From NCBI RefSeq assembly GCF_041438805.1, contig NZ_CP109190.1:1116001-1180000 (forward strand): a stretch of DNA of 64,000 nucleotides, written 5' to 3'. A model generated the notes under the pieces. The model made no database searches. It had not been told where the DNA came from and was given only the letters and a program-made list of their open reading frames with translations. This DNA comes from Streptomyces sp. NBC_01707 (GTDB lineage Bacteria; Actinomycetota; Actinomycetes; Streptomycetales; Streptomycetaceae). This document shows, piece after piece, positions 50,176 to 59,397 of the stretch; the stretch's first letter is position 1; the number at the start of each line of letters is the position of its first letter. Position numbers and translations under genes: made by a program.

Positions 50176-50736
50176 ATGGGTCACGGCGGAAATGTGATCG
50201 CGGAACTCACCACCGACCACCGCGAGGTCGACGAATTGTTCGAGAAGATCGAGGCACAGCCGGTCGGCGACAAGCGGCGCCGGAAGCTGGCCGATGAACT
50301 GACCATTGAACTGGTACGTCATTCCGTCGCCGAGGAGATGCACCTGTACCCGGCGGTGCGCAAGCACGTTGACGGCGGGGACTGGATCGCGGACAAGGAG
50401 ATCGCGGATCACGCAGAGGCGGAACAGCATCTGAAGGACCTGGAGGGCCTTGCTGCGGACGACCCGCAGTTCGACCACTTGGTGGCGAAGCTGAGGCTCG
50501 AGGTGAGCGAGCACATCCGCGACGAAGAGGAGCGGCTGTTCCCTCTCCTCGTCGCGGCCTGCACCCCCGAAGCTCTGAACGAACTGGGCGACAAGGTCCG
50601 CACAGCGAAGAGGACGGCCCCCACCCGCCCGCATCCCGCCGCCCCGGACACCCCGCCCGGCAACAGGCTGGTGGGCCCCGGCGTCGGCCTGGTGGACCGG
50701 GCACGCGACCTACTGACCGGACGCGGCAAGAGCTGA
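50176..50736 (+). CDS. Hemerythrin domain protein
   Basis: 186 residues. The four-helix non-haem diiron domain occupies about 1-125, with likely ligands His15 (TTDHREVDELF), His49 and Glu53 (RHSVAEEMHLYP), His79 (IADHAEAEQHL), His113 and Glu117 (SEHIRDEEERLFP). It probably binds O2 or senses oxygen/NO. The C-terminal 60 residues are Pro/Arg-rich and disordered. GAAGGGAT precedes the ATG. Common among general stress genes of Streptomyces. Confidence 0.92.
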   Translation: MGHGGNVIAELTTDHREVDELFEKIEAQPVGDKRRRKLADELTIELVRHSVAEEMHLYPAVRKHVDGGDWIADKEIADHAEAEQHLKDLEGLAADDPQFDHLVAKLRLEVSEHIRDEEERLFPLLVAACTPEALNELGDKVRTAKRTAPTRPHPAAPDTPPGNRLVGPGVGLVDRARDLLTGRGKS

Positions 50737-50978
50737 ACACCCTCAACAGACCGTGACGAACCGGTTCTGATCGCGGCCGGCATGCCCCACCCGTCCCCGC
50801 GAAGGTGGGTGCCGTGCCATGCCGTGCGCGGGTGAATCCATCGCGCGGCAGCACGAGAGCAAATAGGCTGTTCTGTGCCGAGAGCCGGTTTGCAGGAGAC
50901 CTCGCCCGGCCAGGTACCACCTGATTCGGAGCCGCCACGGACCGAACTCGGGTGGGTTTCCTTCTGGAGGTTTCTGTC

Positions 50979-52133
50979 ATGTCCGATTGGCGATCGCGTG
51001 CCGCCCGAGCAGGTAAGTGGCCGCTGAGCCCGGGCGGACACGGGCCGGACCCGGCCCCCGAGCATTCGATGGATCCTCGGGCCGAGCAGGAAGAGCCCCC
51101 AGCGTCTCTGGCCCGCAGCGTGGTGGACGCGGCCATCTACCGTGACGGGCGGCGGATCGCGACGCCCTCGACGCTGGAGGAGATCTACGAGCGGCTTCCG
51201 GGGGAGCCGGGCACCATGGCGTGGATCGGGCTGTACCGGCCCTCTCCAGCGCAGCTGTGGGAGGCGGCCGGGCAGTTCGGGCTGCACGAGCTGGCCGTCG
51301 AGGACGCCATCGTGGCCCACCAGCGGCCGAAACTGGAGCGCTACGGGGACACCCTTTTCGTCGTGCTGCGCTCGGCCCGATACATGGACGAGGCCGAGGA
51401 GGTGGACTTCGGGGAACTCCATCTGTTCGTCGGTCCCGGATTCGTGCTGACCGTACGGCACAGCCAGGCACCCGACCTGGCCATCGTCCGCAAGCGACTG
51501 GAGGGCGACCCCGAGCTGCTGGCGCTGGGCCCCGAGGCCGTTCTGTACGCGATCCTGGACGCGGTGGTCGACGGTTACGCCCCCGTGGTGGCGGGCCTCC
51601 AGCACGACATCGACGAGATCGAGACCGAGGTGTTCGGCGGCGACCCGAAGGTCTCCCGCCGCATCTACGAACTCTCGCGCGAAGTCGTCGAGTTCCAGCG
51701 GGCCACCCGGCCGCTCCTGACCATCATGCGCGGGCTCGAGGCCGGTTTCGAGAAGTACGGCACGGACGAGGAGCTTCAGCGTTACCTGCGTGACGTCGCC
51801 GACCACGACACCACCGTGGTCGAGCGCGTGGACGGCTTCCGCGAGATGCTCGGCGACATCCTCACCGTCAACGCCACTCTGGTCACTCAGGCCCAGAACG
51901 AGGAGATGAAGCAACTGGCCGAGGCCGGCCACGCACAGAACGACGAGATCAAGAAGATCTCGTCGTGGGCGGCGATCCTGTTCGCACCCACGTTGGTGGG
52001 GACCATCTACGGGATGAACTTCGACAACATGCCGGAGTTGCACTGGGCGACCGGGTACCCGTTCGCGCTCGTGCTGATGGCGGTGGTGTGCACGAGCTTG
52101 TACGTGATCTTCAAGAAGCGGGACTGGCTGTAG
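50979..52133 (+). CDS. CorA-type Mg2+/Co2+ transporter
   Basis: 384 residues. A long cytoplasmic N-terminus (IYERLPGEPGTMAWIGLYRP, GLHELAVEDAIVAHQRPKLE, ERYGDTLFVVLRSARYMDEA), a helical stalk with LVTQAQNEEMKQLAEAGHAQ, and two C-terminal transmembrane helices with the invariant YGMN at 344-347 (GTIYGMNFDNMPE). This is the pentameric CorA/MIT channel fold. GGAGG eight bases before the ATG chooses the start; the upstream open frame is not conserved. Ion preference cannot be judged. Confidence 0.94.
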   Translation: MSDWRSRAARAGKWPLSPGGHGPDPAPEHSMDPRAEQEEPPASLARSVVDAAIYRDGRRIATPSTLEEIYERLPGEPGTMAWIGLYRPSPAQLWEAAGQFGLHELAVEDAIVAHQRPKLERYGDTLFVVLRSARYMDEAEEVDFGELHLFVGPGFVLTVRHSQAPDLAIVRKRLEGDPELLALGPEAVLYAILDAVVDGYAPVVAGLQHDIDEIETEVFGGDPKVSRRIYELSREVVEFQRATRPLLTIMRGLEAGFEKYGTDEELQRYLRDVADHDTTVVERVDGFREMLGDILTVNATLVTQAQNEEMKQLAEAGHAQNDEIKKISSWAAILFAPTLVGTIYGMNFDNMPELHWATGYPFALVLMAVVCTSLYVIFKKRDWL

Positions 52134-52540
52134 ACGGCGGGCGAGCGCCACTGGTCACATTCGCTACAGCAAACGTCACCGAGGGGTCAATCCGCGGCTC
52201 TGGGGAGAATGCGCGTGCCAGGGAGCGAGCCGTGCCTCTCCCACCTGCTGCTCCCCTCGTTCCGCGTGCTTCAGCTTGAGTCGGACAGCCCCCGTTGACC
52301 GTCACCGAGAGTGCCGGCGAACACAGCACGACCGCGCGCACCGGGTGGACACGTCGCCGGGGTGACCGGCCGCACGGCAAGGCCCAGAGCACCCACAGGA
52401 ACGGCACGTCCTCGCAGCAGTGCGCAGCATGTCACCCGAGCGGTGGGAGGCGAGGACGAAGTCGGCAGTGGCCGACCGGCGGCGACCGTGATGTGAAAAA
52501 TCGCTGTCCGATCGCCGGAGCACGGTGATAGATAACCGGC
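52134..52540. other. Intergenic stretch
   Basis: No supported gene. A TAGATA hexamer six bases before the next start codon may be its -10 element. Confidence 0.4.
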
Positions 52541-53317
52541 GTGGAAAAGAGTCTTGAGTTCCCTGACCTCCTGCGACTGATCGATGAACGGTCGACCGCC
52601 TTCCGCACCGCGGTCGCCGCCGCGCCCAGTCTCGATGCACAGGTGCCGACCTGCCCCGGGTGGACGCTGTTCGATCTGGTGAAGCACCTGGGTGGGGGAG
52701 ACCGTTTCTGGGCCGCCATCGTCGGCGCGGGGCCTGCCGAAGCTCCCCCGGCCGAGGCCGCCGCTGCGCGCGCCGCTCTGGAAGTGCCGCGGGAGCGTGA
52801 GGCCCTGCTGACCTGGCTGGCCGCGTCGACGCAGCTTCTGCTGAGCGCCCTGCGCGAGGCAGGACCGGACGTCGGCTGCTGGGCGTGGTGGAGTGCCCTG
52901 CAGACGCCGCGGACCTCTGGCGGAGTCGCCCGGCACCGGGTCCAGGAGAGCGCGGTGCACACCTACGACGCCCAGCTCGCCGCGGGCGCCCCGCAGCCGC
53001 TGCCTGCCGAGGTCGCATTCGACGGTGTCGAGGAGTTCCTGTTCACCTGCGTCGCGACGCCCAGCGCCTGGCCGCACAAGCCCACGGCCTTCGACTTCCA
53101 CACCGCCGAGGGCCGCTCCTGGCGCCTCACGGTCGACGGTGACGGCGCACGCTCCACCCGCATCCCCGCGCCCACTGCCGCAGCCGGCGCCTCCATCCAT
53201 GGCACAGCCAGTGAGTTGGTCCTCTACTTGTACGACCGTATCCAGGCCGACTCCTTGCACGTTGACGGAGACCCAGGGCTGCTCGACCTGCTCCGCGCCT
53301 GGGAGCCGGAGGAGTAG
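52541..53317 (+). CDS. Maleylpyruvate isomerase family mycothiol-dependent enzyme
   Basis: 258 residues from a GTG. The N-terminal DinB-like four-helix part (STAFRTAVAAAPSLDAQVPT, CPGWTLFDLVKHLGGGDRFW, metal-ligand His in LVKHLGG) and the later ARHRVQESAVHTYDAQLAAG motif (metal ligands Glu, His, Asp) match the MDMPI/maleylpyruvate isomerase family of actinobacteria, which use mycothiol. The C-terminal domain is SCP2-like. Only the fold is certain; substrate unknown. TAGATA ends six bases before the start, suggesting a leaderless mRNA. Confidence 0.9.
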   Translation: MEKSLEFPDLLRLIDERSTAFRTAVAAAPSLDAQVPTCPGWTLFDLVKHLGGGDRFWAAIVGAGPAEAPPAEAAAARAALEVPREREALLTWLAASTQLLLSALREAGPDVGCWAWWSALQTPRTSGGVARHRVQESAVHTYDAQLAAGAPQPLPAEVAFDGVEEFLFTCVATPSAWPHKPTAFDFHTAEGRSWRLTVDGDGARSTRIPAPTAAAGASIHGTASELVLYLYDRIQADSLHVDGDPGLLDLLRAWEPEE

Positions 53318-53411
53318 GACGTAGCGGGGGCGGTCGGCCGCGCCTCGAGCCGGTAGGAGACGACTCTTCGCCAGGTTCGTCAGTCGCGGCACCGGGCTCA
53401 AACCCGCGAGG

Positions 53412-54036
53412 CGGCCTCGGGGTTGGACTGCGCAGGTCGCGCCGGACTTCATCGGACAGCACGTGTCGCGTTCCATCACGCCCACACCGACGCACATCGG
53501 ACCCCCGAGTTGTACGCCGATGCGGCGGGCGGCATCGACGACCTGCTGGGTGCGATGGAATGTGATGATCAGGTTCTGGTCCGTACCGATGCGCTGCAGC
53601 CATTCGCCTTGCAGACTCAGCAGCCTCATCAGGTCGCGTCCCACTCCTTCTCTGCCGAGCAGCGCCTCGACGGCGTCGCGTGCGTCGGCGGGTGTGAGGT
53701 CCTGACGCAGGATCAGTTCGCCCGTGAGCATGCGCTGGGCCTGGGTGTAGGGCTCAGTGCGCTGCTGGAGGAGGTGATCGCGCCGGTCCCGGAGAGTGAC
53801 GGCCTCCTCACCGAGTTCGCGAGCAGACGTGGTGCGTTCAGGGACCGGCTGGCTGGTGAGGTCGCTAAGCCTGCGGGCGACGTTCTCGATGGTGGCGGCT
53901 AGCACGGCAAGCTCTTCCAGGAGAAGGGCTGGCTTCAGATGGCGCCCTTCGAACCCCTTGTCGACGGCGATCGTCTCAACATCGGTGGTGAACGACAGAT
54001 CAGTGGTGGCTGCCGGAACGGTGCCGGCTGCACCCC
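53412..54036 (-). pseudogene. Protein-like unassigned region without clear start or stop
   Basis: One minus-strand frame is strongly protein-like: FEGRHLKPALLLEELAVLAA, IENVARRLSDLTSQPVPERT, EAVTLRDRRDHLLQQRTEPY, LTGELILRQDLTPADARDAV, REGVGRDLMRLLSLQGEWLQ and ITFHRTQQVVDAARRIGVQL. All-helical, about 150 residues. It has no start codon after the lipid kinase stop and no in-frame stop before the convergent gene, so it is either a pseudogene or shifted at its ends. Family not recognised. Confidence 0.45.
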
Positions 54037-54060
54037 GTTGACGACCGCGTTCGTCATCCG

Positions 54061-55419
54061 TCAGGCGCCGGCCCGCCCATCGGCGGCCCGCCCGGTACGG
54101 CCGATGGCGAGGTCGATGATCCGTCGCCAGTTCACGGACGGCGGCGGTACGACGACGCCCGGCCGGTCGCGCGGCACCAGGACCCGCAGCGCACCTGGGC
54201 GCAGCGTGCACACCACCGGGGTGGGCATCCGCAGCGCCTCGCCGTCGACCGCGACGGGGATCTCGTCCCTGCCGGTGGTGACCTCGACCCGCTGTGCGGT
54301 CATGACGGTCAGCCCCGTGGACTGGGAGCCCCGCAGGGCCAGGTCGGCGGCCTGCGTCGCGTCCTCCACCCGGATCCCGAGCACACCCAGTTCGCCGTCG
54401 TCCAGCCGGGGCCGGCAGCCGCCACGCCTGAGATCGTCGGGTGAGGCGTACGGGTTGTTGCTGACCAGCAGTGCCTGCTGGGAGGCGAGAACGGTGCCGT
54501 CGACCTGTGCGTCGAGCCGTCGGACCCCTTCGCCGAGCAGCAGGTCCGGCATCAGGGTCAGCGCCGTGCCCGCCTTGTCGTCGCGGTACTCGGGCCGTTG
54601 AACGACGTCGGCGTAGACCCCGAAGGACACGGTGTTGACGAAGGCCCGGCCCGCGACGTCGCCGAGGTCGACCCGGAGTTCCTCGCCGTCGGTCAGCGCG
54701 TCGAGGCAGCGGGAAGGGTCGGAGCGGTCCAGGCCCAGGTCCATGGCGAAGTGGTTGCGGGTGCCGGCGCAAACCACGAGGAACGGCAGGTCGTGCTCGG
54801 CGGCGACTGCCGCGACCAGGGCCTGGGTGCCGTCGCCGCCCGCGACTCCGAGCAGGTCCGCACCGTCGGCTACGGCCTGCCGGGCCAGCGCGGCGACGTC
54901 GGCCGGGGCGGAGGGGTCGAGCAGGATCACCCGCGCACCGAGCTCCTCCGCCCGTTCGACCAGCCCGAAGCGGCCGACCTTCCCGCCCCCGGACCTCGGA
55001 TTCATGATCAGGACCGGCTGGTTGGGTGGGGGCACGACGATCGCCGGCCGCGATCGCTCCGGACGCGACCTGCGCAGTGCTGCCCTGGCGCAGGCCAGGG
55101 CAGCACTCCAGCACAGAAAGAGGACCAGAGCGGTCAGCCACAGGCCGTCGTGCGCCAAGAGCATCAGGACGCCGACGGGGGCCGCGACCGCAAGGAGCGC
55201 ACCGATCAGCCGCACCACTCCGCGGTGCGCCACGAACCACCACACGCCGACGGCGCAGACGACCAGCCCGAGGAGCCCGGCGCCGACTACGACCAGCCCA
55301 CCCTCCCCCAGCTGAAGCACGAGCACTACCACGGAACCCGCCGCCGCGAGCACGGCCAGACGAGCCGGCAGCCCCGCGGCCCCACTCCCCTCGGGGCCCG
55401 TCGTGCGCGTCCTGCCCAT
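54061..55419 (-). CDS. Diacylglycerol kinase family lipid kinase with N-terminal membrane segment
   Basis: 452 residues. Four or five hydrophobic helices fill about 15-105 (ARLAVLAAAGSVVVLVLQLG, GLLGLVVCAVGVWWFVAHRG, LIGALLAVAAPVGVLMLLAH, TALVLFLCWSAALACARAA). Then follows the DAGK/YegS-like catalytic domain: PVLIMNPRSGGGKVGRFGLV, LGVAGGDGTQALVAAVAAEH (GGDGT), CAGTRNHFAMDLGLDR. It phosphorylates a membrane lipid with ATP. GGGGAGGACGCC before the ATG is a strong ribosome binding site. Confidence 0.9.
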   Translation of the reverse strand: MGRTRTTGPEGSGAAGLPARLAVLAAAGSVVVLVLQLGEGGLVVVGAGLLGLVVCAVGVWWFVAHRGVVRLIGALLAVAAPVGVLMLLAHDGLWLTALVLFLCWSAALACARAALRRSRPERSRPAIVVPPPNQPVLIMNPRSGGGKVGRFGLVERAEELGARVILLDPSAPADVAALARQAVADGADLLGVAGGDGTQALVAAVAAEHDLPFLVVCAGTRNHFAMDLGLDRSDPSRCLDALTDGEELRVDLGDVAGRAFVNTVSFGVYADVVQRPEYRDDKAGTALTLMPDLLLGEGVRRLDAQVDGTVLASQQALLVSNNPYASPDDLRRGGCRPRLDDGELGVLGIRVEDATQAADLALRGSQSTGLTVMTAQRVEVTTGRDEIPVAVDGEALRMPTPVVCTLRPGALRVLVPRDRPGVVVPPPSVNWRRIIDLAIGRTGRAADGRAGA

Positions 55420-55666
55420 GGCGTCCTCCCCACAGCCCTGTTCGACCGCGAGCCCGGTCCGGGGAACCAGCCTGCATGCTCCCGGACCCGCGAGCATCCC
55501 AGCGCAGCCGTGAAGATCCAGCGGACGGCCCCGCGCGCTCGCCCCCTCACACGGTCGTAGGCGGCCCGTCGAGAACTGCGCTCGGCGTCCGCCATCGATC
55601 ACCCCTTGGAGGGAGGCGCCGCCTCACCCGGTGGCAGGGGTTCACCTGCTTCCGCACAATGCCCTT

Positions 55667-57877
55667 ATGAGGACCGATGTCGACGCGTTCCTCTGCCGTC
55701 TGGCTCAAGAGCTCAGACCGCGGACGAACGAGTCGGGCGAGGCCCTGCTGCAGCGCATGCGCAGCGAGCTTCCCGAACTGTCTCAGTACGAGGACATCGG
55801 CGCCCTCGCACCGGAGGAGCTGGCCGGGCACGTCGCCGCCTTTCTGGACGTACTGGAACACGGCCTCGACGCGTCCGAGGTCGCGGCACCACCCCAGTCT
55901 CTTGAGATCGCGCGCAGTTTCGCCCGGAACGGAGTGCCGATCAGCACGCTCCTGTACGCCTACCGGCTCGGCCACGTCGGCCTGCTCGAGCTGATCCAGG
56001 CAGAGGTTCCCCGGCTCACCGGCGACCCGGAGCTGATCAACGCCGCTGCGATGCGGCTCACAGCGGCGGGTTTCGCGTACGTGGACCGCAGTTCCGCGGA
56101 CGTCGTCGCGGCGTACCAAGAGGAACGAGACGGCCGGCTGCAGCGGCGGCTCCGCCTGACCAACGAGGCGAGCCGACGGATCGGGACCACCCTGGACATC
56201 GGCCGCACCGCCCAGGAACTGGCCGATGTCGGCACCGACGACTTCGCCGGTCTCGTCACCGTCGACCTCCTCGTCTCCGTCCTCGACGACGAGGACACCT
56301 ACCAGCCGTCGGAACCGTCACTGCTCCGCCGCGTCGCCCAGCGGTCCGCATCGGGCGATGACGCGGAGTCCCCCGCCACCTCCGGCCGGACGCACGCCTA
56401 TCCGGCGGAATCGGAGCCGGCCCGCGTCCTGGCCACGGGCCGGCCCGCACTGCACCGTGTCGCGAGCTCCGGCCCTCCGGCATGGTGGGCGGCGGATTCG
56501 GACGACCACGGCGGGGCGGAAACGCCAGGAGGCTTCCATGCGATCCTGCTGCTGCCCCTGCTGGCCCGCGGAGAGACCTTGGGCCTCGTCCAGTTCTTCC
56601 GTGCGGGAGGCGCGACACCCTTCGACGAGGACGATCTCCTCCTCGCCCAGGAGATCGCGGCCAGGGCGGCGGTGTCCATCGACAACGCCCGCCGGTACAC
56701 CCACGAGCGGTCCACCGCGCTCACCCTCCAGCGCAGCCTGCTGCCGCAGCACGCGGTGGAGCAGTCCGCCGTCGTCGCGGCCACCCGCTACCTGCCCAGT
56801 GGATCCCGCGCGGGGGTGGGCGGTGACTGGTACGACGTCATTCCGCTGTCCGGAGCCCGGGTCGCCCTCGTCGTGGGCGATGTCGTCGGACGCGGTCTGC
56901 GCGCCGCCGCCACCATGGGCCGCCTCCGGACGGCGGTCCGCGCCTTCGCCGACATCGACCTGATGCCGGACGAACTGCTCACGCATCTGGACGACGTGGT
57001 CATCCGCCTCCAGCACGAGGAACACGAGGCAGGTCAGGACGGGGACGAGACCAGCGCCACCTGCCTCTACGCTATCTACGACCCCGTCTCCCGTGTGTGC
57101 TCACTGGCCAGTGCAGGACACGTACTGCCGGCTGTGGTCACTCCCCGGGAGAGCAAGGCCGACGCCCTCGCCGTCCGGTCGGTCGAGTTCCCGGAGATGC
57201 CGATCGGTCCCCCGCTGGGTCTGGGCGGACTGCCCTTCGAGACCACGCAGCTCGAACTGCCCGAGGGCAGCCTGCTGGCCCTGTTCACCGACGGCCTCAT
57301 TCAGAGCCGTACGCGCGACGTGGACACCGCCCGCACGCTGTTGAGCGACGTCCTCGCCGGCGCGCCGGAAACACCGGGGCCACCTGACGAGATCTGCGAC
57401 CGGCTCCTTGCCGCCCTGCTGCCCGGCCGTCCCGCCGACGACGTCGCACTCCTCGTGGCGCGAACCCGGGCCCTCGACCCCGGCCATGTCGCCGCGTTGG
57501 ACCTCCCTTCCGACCCCGCGGCCGTCTCCGGAGCCCGCCGCTTCACGTCCGACACGCTGACCGCGTGGGGCCTTGAGGAGCTGTCCTTCACCACGGAGCT
57601 CATGGTCAGCGAACTGGTGACCAACGCGATCCGCTACGGCAAGGAACCCATCCAGCTGCGGCTCATCCTCGAGTCCACGCTGACGTGCGAGGTCTTCGAC
57701 GCCAGCAGCACCGCACCGCACCTGCGCCGCGCCCGGACCTACGACGAAGGCGGCCGCGGCCTGCTGCTCGTGGCTCAGCTCGCCGAGCGCTGGGGCACCC
57801 GGCACAGCCGCGAGGGCAAGGTCATCTGGGCGGAGCAGGCGTTTACCGCCCTCCGAGAGAGCGCTGTCCTCAGATGA
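55667..57877 (+). CDS. SpoIIE-type PP2C phosphatase with GAF and HATPase domains
   Basis: 736 residues: an N-terminal helical domain of the RsbRD/CdaR type (about 1-155), a GAF-like sensor (about 170-345, LLLPLLARGETLGLVQFFRA), a SpoIIE phosphatase (about 355-590, VGGDWYDVIPLSGARVALVV at 384, GDVVGRGLRAAATMGRLRTA, EGSLLALFTDGLIQSRTRDV) and a C-terminal RsbW-like HATPase (about 610-730, SELVTNAIRYGKEPIQLRL, TYDEGGRGLLLVAQLAERWG). It may act as both anti-anti-sigma phosphatase and anti-sigma kinase in a stress pathway. No ribosome binding site before ATG; a GTG 12 codons upstream is possible. Confidence 0.93.
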   Translation: MRTDVDAFLCRLAQELRPRTNESGEALLQRMRSELPELSQYEDIGALAPEELAGHVAAFLDVLEHGLDASEVAAPPQSLEIARSFARNGVPISTLLYAYRLGHVGLLELIQAEVPRLTGDPELINAAAMRLTAAGFAYVDRSSADVVAAYQEERDGRLQRRLRLTNEASRRIGTTLDIGRTAQELADVGTDDFAGLVTVDLLVSVLDDEDTYQPSEPSLLRRVAQRSASGDDAESPATSGRTHAYPAESEPARVLATGRPALHRVASSGPPAWWAADSDDHGGAETPGGFHAILLLPLLARGETLGLVQFFRAGGATPFDEDDLLLAQEIAARAAVSIDNARRYTHERSTALTLQRSLLPQHAVEQSAVVAATRYLPSGSRAGVGGDWYDVIPLSGARVALVVGDVVGRGLRAAATMGRLRTAVRAFADIDLMPDELLTHLDDVVIRLQHEEHEAGQDGDETSATCLYAIYDPVSRVCSLASAGHVLPAVVTPRESKADALAVRSVEFPEMPIGPPLGLGGLPFETTQLELPEGSLLALFTDGLIQSRTRDVDTARTLLSDVLAGAPETPGPPDEICDRLLAALLPGRPADDVALLVARTRALDPGHVAALDLPSDPAAVSGARRFTSDTLTAWGLEELSFTTELMVSELVTNAIRYGKEPIQLRLILESTLTCEVFDASSTAPHLRRARTYDEGGRGLLLVAQLAERWGTRHSREGKVIWAEQAFTALRESAVLR

Positions 57878-58040
57878 CGCCCGGTGCCGTCATCGCCTGA
57901 GCCACCCTCAGGAACCTGCCCTGCCACGCCGCGGCAGAGCGCCTGCCGATGCCGGGTGGCGAAGTCGTCTCGACCAGCCATCCAACGGCCCTCGTGACAT
58001 GCCGCCCATCAGCGATTCGTCGATCCACTAGTGTTCGGCC

Positions 58041-59039
58041 ATGTTGCAGACGAGATTCACCGATATGTTCGGGCTTGCCCATCCGGTGATGTCGGCGCCC
58101 ATGGCCTTGCACAGCGGCGGGACACTCGCTGCCGCCGTCTCCGCCGCCGGTGGACTCGGCTGTTTCGGGGGTACGCATCCCTGGAAGGGGCCCGACTGGA
58201 TCCGCGCGGAGATCGCGACCGTCCGGGCCACGACGGACCGCCCGTTCGCAGTCGGGTTCATCACGCCGTTCCTCCCTTTCACCGAGCCACTGTTCGACGC
58301 CACGCTGGAGGAGCGGCCGGACGTCGTCGCATTGTCGTTCGCCGATCCCCAGCCCTGGCTTGGCCGGGCCAAGGCCGCGGGGGCCCGGGTGATGTGCCAG
58401 GTCCAGAACTACAAAGACGCCGAGGCCGCGGTTGCCGCGGGAACCGATCTCCTCGTGGCACAGGGCAACGAGGCAGGCGGTCACACCGGGACGATGGGCC
58501 TGCTGCCGTTCCTGACCGGGATCGTGCGGAGGTACCCCGAAGTCCCGGTGCTGGCCGCAGGCGGCATCGGCGACGGACGGACGCTCGCGGCCGTCCTCAC
58601 CGCCGGTGCGGACGGCGCCTGGCTGGGCACGGCATTCCTCGCCACGCCCGAGGCGGTCGAAGTACACGACATCCACAAGCGCCTGATCGTCGAGAGCGAC
58701 GGTGACGACACCGTGTGGACACGGGCCTACGACATCGTGTCAGAACTGCCGTGGCCGATGGGTATCGGCGAACGCGTCCGCCGCAACCGGTTCACCGACG
58801 AGTGGTCGGAGCGCGAAGCAACGTTGCGGGACCACGCGGACGAATTCATGCCGGCGGAAGGCGCCGACCCCTTCGGGGTCGCTCCCGACCCCGACACCAG
58901 CGAGATCATCTACGGCCAGTCGGCGTCCTTCGTCGATGGTGTGCGCCCGGCCGCTGACGTGGTCCGCGCGATCAGCGAAGAGGCCGAAGCGGTACTGGAC
59001 TCGCGCCCCCGCTCGCTACTGGGCCGACCTGCAACCTGA
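58041..59039 (+). CDS. Nitronate monooxygenase family flavoprotein
   Basis: 332 residues of the FMN TIM-barrel NMO/2-nitropropane dioxygenase family: FGLAHPVMSAPMALHSGGTL, AQGNEAGGHTGTMGLLPFLT (AGGHTG FMN loop), VLAAGGIGDGRTLAAVLTAG, GAWLGTAFLATPEAVEV. It is only distantly related to the protein at 17480-18451, which has the GEGGGHG loop. TAGTGT ends six bases before the ATG with no ribosome binding site, indicating a leaderless mRNA. Substrate unknown. Confidence 0.9.
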   Translation: MLQTRFTDMFGLAHPVMSAPMALHSGGTLAAAVSAAGGLGCFGGTHPWKGPDWIRAEIATVRATTDRPFAVGFITPFLPFTEPLFDATLEERPDVVALSFADPQPWLGRAKAAGARVMCQVQNYKDAEAAVAAGTDLLVAQGNEAGGHTGTMGLLPFLTGIVRRYPEVPVLAAGGIGDGRTLAAVLTAGADGAWLGTAFLATPEAVEVHDIHKRLIVESDGDDTVWTRAYDIVSELPWPMGIGERVRRNRFTDEWSEREATLRDHADEFMPAEGADPFGVAPDPDTSEIIYGQSASFVDGVRPAADVVRAISEEAEAVLDSRPRSLLGRPAT

Positions 59040-59397
59040 TCGGCGTGGCAGCCTGCGATCCGTCTTCGTCCGCCGCTGTTGTCACACACCGGGCGGCTCA
59101 TCGGCAGCAGGGCCCCTGTGGCCCTGCCCCTCAAGGGTGCGTTCGTCGGACGCGCGCACCTTCCTGGCTTCTCGTCGGTGATCCATTCCACGTAGGTGGG
59201 GCCGGCTGGGCCGGATGGGCGCCATCCGGTCGCCGGCACCTGGCTCGGTGAGTGTGATGGAGATGCGGCCTCTCGGCCGCCTCAGCGGGCTGCATTCTGC
59301 GCACCTGCTGGAGGCAGCGGGGTTGCACGCACGCGAAGCAGAGTGCAACTGAGCGCGTCGGCCATCGCAAGCACCGGCGCTGGACGAAGGAGTCGTC
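59040..59397. other. Intergenic stretch
   Basis: No supported gene. It presumably holds the promoter of the YihY gene, but no consensus match was seen. Confidence 0.4.

Noticed and set aside
52271..55477. A 1068-codon open frame on the minus strand
   Set aside because: It runs antisense to one gene and out of frame with the lipid kinase gene; high GC creates such open shadows. Only the 53412-54036 part looks protein-like.
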